15,448 nucleotides of DNA. It comes from CAISDH01 sp964398805 (GTDB lineage: Archaea > Micrarchaeota > Micrarchaeia > Micrarchaeales > Micrarchaeaceae). The first letter of the stretch is position 1. Each line of letters opens with the position of its first letter. Location of the stretch: positions 1 through 15,448 of the forward strand of contig CAYNNI010000062.1 in assembly GCA_964398805.1 (NCBI GenBank), in the 5' to 3' direction. A program made the translations under genes and the position numbers. The notes under the pieces are model-generated. The model searched no databases. It saw only the letters and a list, made by a program, of their open reading frames with translations, and was not told where the DNA came from. Shown in pieces: positions 10,947 through 15,448 of the stretch.

Positions 10947-13079
10947 ATGCTTAGATTCTGCCGCGCCCCCGCATCCCAGAAGCGAGGTGGCTTGCGCGCT
11001 CTCCTAGCTAGACTCCTGTTTCTTGCAGCAACGCTTTCGCTTCTGCGCGCCTCCGCGCCCGCAGCGTCGTCAGCATCCAACAGCGTCACAGCTAGTGTGC
11101 TCGTGAGCAACGAATGCCCTTACTCATTAAGCCTGACGCCCGCAAACACAGAGTACATACTGCCCATCAAGTCGAACGTCGTGTTCAGCTATGCCACGGA
11201 TGCCCTGGGGCCGTGCGCAGTCGGCATAACAGGCGGCACCTTCTCGCTCTATAACACCACGAACACGGTCTTCACAAGCAACAACGGCTTCTCGGACAGC
11301 GGCACGATCGAGGTCTCAAACAGCGTCTTCGACAACGTGACCAGCACCTACACCGGCGAACTCGTGCTCTTCGAGAACTCCATATCGAACGATATAAGCA
11401 CCACAATCCACGTGGTAAAGCCTGCGAACATAACGATAACGGGCTTCAGCGCGCTGCCCTCGCCGGTAAACATCGGCTCCGCGATCACGCTCTCGCAGAC
11501 GCTGGTGAACACCGGCTTCCTCGCGCCGTCCAACATGATACTTCACACAAGGATCGACGGGCCATCGTTCAGCGCCACTGTCGGCACCGATGCTGGCAAT
11601 ACCCTCTCCACCATTTCCTTCCAGCTGGGCTCGGTGACGCCCTACGCAGGCACGTACACGGTCTACGACAACGTCTCGTATTATGACGGCTCTTCGAACA
11701 GGGTATCGAAGAACTTCACCACCACATACAGCGTGACCTCGCCTTCAGGCGGCGGTGGCGGTGGCGCCTATGGCGGAGTCACCACAGGGTCCACAACTCC
11801 CACCACGACGCCCCCGCCGACCACGATAGGCGCGGCCCTGCTCAGCATAGCGCCCCTGTTCACCGACATATTCCTCTCGAAGACCGCGCTCACGAGTGTG
11901 GGCTTCACCAACGCCGGCAGTTACCCGGTATGGGTCAACGCGACCGTAGCAGCCCAGAGCTTCGGCAGCATAGCGCTGTCTTCCAACGCGGTATACCTGC
12001 TCCCGAACTCCAGCGTCGTGATACAGGCCGCGATACACGTGAATCCCGGCGCGACAGCGGGCTCGTACGTGGTTCCGATAAACCTGACCGTGTCCGCGCA
12101 GGGCCATGCCTCGGCGCGCAGGACGCTGTTCCTGTCCGTGTACATACAAGGCGACGTTTCATCCCCGACCGCGATAGCCGAGAGCGCGTCCTTGTCACCC
12201 GGGTCCAAGGAGGCGTCGGGCAGCGTGATCGCCTACAACCCGACCAGCAAGGCGCTATACAACGCCACGCTGTCGCTGCAGCTTCCGGTCTCGGTCGCGA
12301 GCAGCGCGAACAGCATAGTGCTATACGGCGCCTCTGGCAGCGTGATCGTGCGCAACAACGCATACCTGCTGCAGTGGCTGGTCCCGCAGGTAGCGCCGTT
12401 CAGCTCCTACCCGGTATATTACACTATAATCAACGCGACGAACACGCACTTCCTGATGAGCCCGCTGGCATCGTTCACAGTGCCTTCCGTGGCCATCGTG
12501 TCCCCCCTGCGAATATTCGACATAAGCATACCCACAGCATACACCGGCCAGGCGTTCCAGATATCGCTGAGCGCGATATACGTGGGGAGCGCGCCCGAGA
12601 ACGTTACCTTCGCGCTGCAGGCCCCGCCTAGCGTAGGCGTGCTAAACCCGGTGCAGGTGGCGTACGCGCTGCCGAACAGCGAGATGCGCCCGGCATTCAA
12701 CATCACCCCCATACTGCAGTCGAAGACGTACATACTGACTCTCGCCGTGTACGGCAAGAACGTGAACCAGAGCTTCTCGCTGCCGCTTGTGGTGCTGCCT
12801 GCCGCGTACTCCGCGCCGCCCGCAAAGCCCGGAGCGCCGGGCGCGCTGCTCGGCGCGGTGCAGCAGCATATCTTTTATGTCTTAGCTTCTATAGCCATAG
12901 CAGCGGCGGTTGCCGTGGTTGTGCACCTTGCCAAGGCCGGGATGCTGCACTTGCCCAGGACTCGCGAGCATGCACCCGCCACCAATCCCAGCGGAAGGCC
13001 CAAGCCCAGAAAGGGGCCGGACAAGGGCGAAAGGGACCGGCTGATATCCCTAAGGGAGCACATAAAACGCGGAGAATGA
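10947..13079 (+). CDS. Secreted, membrane-anchored surface protein
   Basis: The 710-aa product begins with a basic n-region and a hydrophobic core (LLARLLFLAATLSLL) followed by Ala/Ser residues, a signal peptide. The long extracellular part is rich in Ser, Thr, Val and Asn, with many NxS/T sites. It has beta-sandwich-like stretches resembling CARDB/NEW3-type modules (ITLSQTLVNTGFLAPSN; VGFTNAGSYPVWVNATV). A Gly-rich then Thr/Pro-rich linker lies near residues 268-296. A single transmembrane helix (about 641-661, HIFYVLASIAIAAAVAVVV) and a basic 49-residue tail close it. No catalytic motif is seen. It is likely a cell-surface or S-layer-associated protein. It sits just outside the transposon-like element, and its stop abuts the start of the MinD-type gene, so the two are probably co-transcribed. 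Confidence 0.85.
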   Translation: MLRFCRAPASQKRGGLRALLARLLFLAATLSLLRASAPAASSASNSVTASVLVSNECPYSLSLTPANTEYILPIKSNVVFSYATDALGPCAVGITGGTFSLYNTTNTVFTSNNGFSDSGTIEVSNSVFDNVTSTYTGELVLFENSISNDISTTIHVVKPANITITGFSALPSPVNIGSAITLSQTLVNTGFLAPSNMILHTRIDGPSFSATVGTDAGNTLSTISFQLGSVTPYAGTYTVYDNVSYYDGSSNRVSKNFTTTYSVTSPSGGGGGGAYGGVTTGSTTPTTTPPPTTIGAALLSIAPLFTDIFLSKTALTSVGFTNAGSYPVWVNATVAAQSFGSIALSSNAVYLLPNSSVVIQAAIHVNPGATAGSYVVPINLTVSAQGHASARRTLFLSVYIQGDVSSPTAIAESASLSPGSKEASGSVIAYNPTSKALYNATLSLQLPVSVASSANSIVLYGASGSVIVRNNAYLLQWLVPQVAPFSSYPVYYTIINATNTHFLMSPLASFTVPSVAIVSPLRIFDISIPTAYTGQAFQISLSAIYVGSAPENVTFALQAPPSVGVLNPVQVAYALPNSEMRPAFNITPILQSKTYILTLAVYGKNVNQSFSLPLVVLPAAYSAPPAKPGAPGALLGAVQQHIFYVLASIAIAAAVAVVVHLAKAGMLHLPRTREHAPATNPSGRPKPRKGPDKGERDRLISLREHIKRGE

Positions 13080-13928
13080 ATGCCATACATAATACGCGTA
13101 TCCTCGCAGAAGGGCGGTGTCGGCAAGACCACCGTGGCCGTGAACCTTGCGGTCGCGCTTCAGGGGCTCGGGCACACTGTGCTTCTCGTTGATGCCGATA
13201 CGATAAATCCATCCATCGGCTTCCATATGGGCCTGGAGGGCGCGAACATCGGATTCAAGAGCATAGTCCTCGGCAAGGCGAGGCTGGGCAACGTAACAGC
13301 GATGCACGGGCCCTCCGGCGTGCACGTGATACCCGGCCTGATAAACGCGAAGCAGTTCCTGCTCACCCACAGCCAGGAGAGGAGGATTGACGCGCTGCTG
13401 CGCGCAACGCACTACCAGTTCGCGATAATAGACACGGAGCCCGGCTACACCTCGCTCAACAAGTACATAGACAAGGCGCTGATAATCACGACGCCCGACA
13501 TGCCCGGCTGCTCGAGCGCAGTGAGGCTCGCCACCGCATTCGACAGACTTCGCGTGCAGCACGAGCTCATCGTAAACAGGGTGCGCAACCGCAAGTACGA
13601 GATGCCGCTCGGAGACATAGAGGAGCTGTACGAGCGCAAGGTCTTCGGCGTGCTCCCTGAGGACGACATAGTCCCGGAGAGCGTCGAGGCGCACATACCC
13701 GCTTACATCATGAACAGCCGCACCAGGTTCTCCAGGGACATGCGGGCGCTGGCGCAGAAGGTCGTGAGCCAAGGCAGGAAGGGCGGCTTCCTGTCCGCGT
13801 CGCCGCGCGCCGCGAAGGCGTCTGCTCCTGCAAAGCGCCGTGAGGAGGAGCGCCGCACAGGGAAGAAACGGAAAGGCATCGGGATTTCCTCATTGTTCAG
13901 GAAGCGTGCAAGACCGCGCCGTCGCTGA
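13080..13928 (+). CDS. MinD/ParA-family P-loop ATPase with a basic tail
   Basis: The deviant Walker A motif KGGVGKTT is at residues 11-18, switch I DAD at 38-40, and the Walker B/switch II IIDTEPG at 116-122. Together they define the SIMIBI-class MinD/ParA family, ATPases that form ATP-dependent dimers on a membrane or on DNA and position cargo. The length (282 aa) is usual for archaeal MinD-like proteins. From about residue 240 the tail is Lys/Arg/Ala-rich and ends GISSLFRKRARPRRR. It might act as an amphipathic membrane-binding end like that of MinD, or as a nonspecific DNA binder. The ATG follows the stop of the surface protein with no gap. Being between two surface-protein genes suggests placement of surface or envelope structures; that is inference. 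Confidence 0.9.
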   Translation: MPYIIRVSSQKGGVGKTTVAVNLAVALQGLGHTVLLVDADTINPSIGFHMGLEGANIGFKSIVLGKARLGNVTAMHGPSGVHVIPGLINAKQFLLTHSQERRIDALLRATHYQFAIIDTEPGYTSLNKYIDKALIITTPDMPGCSSAVRLATAFDRLRVQHELIVNRVRNRKYEMPLGDIEELYERKVFGVLPEDDIVPESVEAHIPAYIMNSRTRFSRDMRALAQKVVSQGRKGGFLSASPRAAKASAPAKRREEERRTGKKRKGIGISSLFRKRARPRRR

Positions 13929-13944
13929 TGCGGAATCGCGAAAG

Positions 13945-13952
13945 GTATAAAT
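13945..13952 (+). promoter_or_regulatory. TATA box of the second surface-protein gene
   Basis: CGAAAG-GTATAAAT has a BRE-like purine stretch followed by a good TATA box. The box is 30-37 nt ahead of the ATG at 13982, which supports that start over the in-frame ATG at 13928. Confidence 0.6.
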
Positions 13953-13981
13953 CCAGAGCGCCCAATTATGGATGTGGTCCG

Positions 13982-15448
13982 ATGGATAAGACCGGTTTTG
14001 CGCCGAAAAGGAGCGACATTCTGCCCGTCACGATCGCATTCCTCATTCCCGCATTGATGCTCGCTGCATACCCCGCAGGAGCGCTGGTGCCGTTCCAGGC
14101 CTCAAACTCCCCGCAGTATCTCGTGGGTTTCCGTTCCAACATAAACGCAGGCATACTCTTCGGGAACTACACATTCACCAACAACCAGTCCAGCTCCTTC
14201 TCGCCTGGCACCTACTCGATAAGCGCAATGCCCCCTAACAGCTTCAAGCTCTCTTACTGGCTGCCGTCAGGGAACGTGACCGTCGGCAATTCCATCATGC
14301 AAAACACCGGTGTCCGGTGCCGGCGCGCTGGTCGCATACTTCAACAGCATAACGCTCTTCTACGAGACCGGGCTCCCCGCGAACACGCAGTGGAGCGTCG
14401 CCTACGGGAACGCCTTCCTGGGCTCGGGCGCCAGCAGCATAAAGTTCTACACGCCTCCGGGATTATACCAGTTCAGCATCGGCAATGTCAAGGCGGGCAA
14501 TGCGACGTACGCGCCAAGCCCCGGCGCAGGCATCCTCGCTAGCAGCAACACGACCACGATATCCTTCTCCATCCAGGCATCAACGACCTCTGCGACGTCC
14601 ACGATATCAACGACTTCCACCACAAGCCTTTCCACCACGACAATTCCGCCAATCGGGCTGTCCAAGGCCTTGCTCACAAACGCAGGAAGCAGGAGCTCCG
14701 GCATTGTGGCGGTAGCAGGCAAGGCTGCTTCCGTGGCCACGAGCAGGTCCGCGCTAAGCAACCTCGTCCTGAATCTCAACGCAAACGGGCTGCGGCTGAA
14801 CATATCCGTGCAGAACCAGTCCACAGTGCCTGGCTTCCTGCCGAAGCCCAGCGGGCCGTTCTACCAGTACATACAGATAAACAGCACCGTCGCGGGCACG
14901 GGCATCGATGCGGACACGTACATCACCGACGTCACGTACAACTTCTCCGTTCCGATCTCGTGGGCCAGCCAGCGCGGCATAAGCGGCGGCAACATGCGGC
15001 TCTTCAAGTATGTCCGCGCCTTGAACAGCTGGACCGCGCTGCCCACGCTGTTCCTGGGCGCGAATTCCACGAGCTACCTCTATTCCGCGTCATCGAATTC
15101 GCTTTCAGCGTATGTCGTGAGCTTCACCGTGTCGAACACCCTCAATGCCGAGTCCCAGTCCACCAACCTGAACGTGGGCACGAGCGATATCTTCGCTACG
15201 TACTTCTTCTCCATCGGCTCCAACGCCAAGAAAAAGGTGGGCAGCTGCGCGTATACGGATAACCTTATCGCCATAGCGGCCAACTCGATGTGCGTCGCAG
15301 GAAGCGCGACGACCGACTACCTGAACGTGTCGCTAATAGGATATAACACCTTCTTCGACGGCAACATCGTCATGCCCGCTCCTGGAAGCGGCCCTGGAAG
15401 CAGCACCGTCTACAACACGGTAATCGCAGGCATAGGCGCGAACGTCAT
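13982..15448 (+). CDS. Surface protein with a PGF-pre-PGF-type domain; one apparent frameshift; runs off the right edge
   Basis: The start at 13982 (MDKTGFAPKRSD) gives a signal peptide (ILPVTIAFLIPALMLAAYPAGA) at leaderless distance from a TATA box. The first frame reads well to about codon 109 (NSIMQNT), then turns into unlikely Arg-rich sequence. The good protein resumes one base later at 14310 (VSGAGALVAYFNS) and stays open to the edge. Past the shift come a beta module (ITLFYETGLPANTQWSVAYG), common in archaeal surface proteins, a Thr/Ser-rich linker (about 14577-14645), and a domain near 14773-15125 (NISVQNQSTVPGFL; SAYVVSFTV) resembling PGF-pre-PGF domains. The shift needs one base removed; the AAAA run at 14301-14304 or the CCGGTG repeats at 14307-14318 are likely places. 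It may be a sequencing error or a true mutation. Confidence 0.75.

Noticed and set aside
13928..13981. Earlier in-frame ATG for the second surface protein
   Set aside because: The TATA box at 13945-13952 would lie inside such a coding region, and the first 18 residues would put a charged, non-signal stretch ahead of the signal peptide.

Overview
The window is archaeal. It carries archaeal/eukaryal-type ribosomal proteins (eS4, eL19, eL32), RNase P protein Rnp1 (Rpp29), exosome subunit Csl4, RNA polymerase subunit L, the archaeal DUF99 and DUF373 families, TATA-box promoters and surface proteins with archaeal-type domains. Most of it is GC-rich. Compact ribosomal proteins, tight gene packing and Thr/Ser-rich surface proteins would suit a DPANN archaeon such as a Micrarchaeota relative, but that placement is only an inference.

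Layout. (a) 1-233 (+): C-terminal end of a protein with a membrane anchor. (b) 247-7503 (-): one long, tightly packed operon, in transcription order rnp1, uS17, uL14, uL24, eS4, uL5, uS14, uS8, uL6, eL32, eL19, uL18, uS5, csl4, rpoL, DUF99. This is the archaeal spc cluster. It lacks its usual upstream part (uL22-uS3-uL29-SUI1), and csl4-rpoL-DUF99 stand where uL30-uL15-secY usually follow uS5. Many starts are preceded by GTGAT exactly 3 nt before the start codon, often containing the stop of the gene before. (c) 7487-8242 (-): a decayed accessory patch, with an apparently intact hicB antitoxin, a hicA toxin broken by a nonsense codon plus a frameshift, and a 3' remnant of a cytidine deaminase. 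(d) 8227-9447 (-): a DUF373 membrane protein. (e) 9490-10877: an AT-rich island that looks like a 1,370-bp transposable element, with perfect 12-bp terminal inverted repeats directly flanked by a 9-bp direct repeat (CTTTGGGTT). It has no recognisable transposase. It carries an AbrB-type regulator, a 68-aa protein, a 195-aa protein of unknown (possibly PIN-like) fold, and a regulatory region with four copies of a TTAGGYRCCTAA-type palindrome placed around two divergent TATA boxes. (f) 10947-15448 (+): a secreted, membrane-anchored surface protein, a MinD/ParA-type ATPase whose start abuts the previous stop, and a second surface protein with its own TATA box. The last has one apparent frameshift and runs off the right edge.

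Functionally, the operon joins ribosome assembly with RNA processing, RNA decay and transcription. The right-hand cluster is a cell-surface module with a positioning-type ATPase. The element in (e) is the most novel item, and its TIR/TSD structure can be read directly from the sequence.
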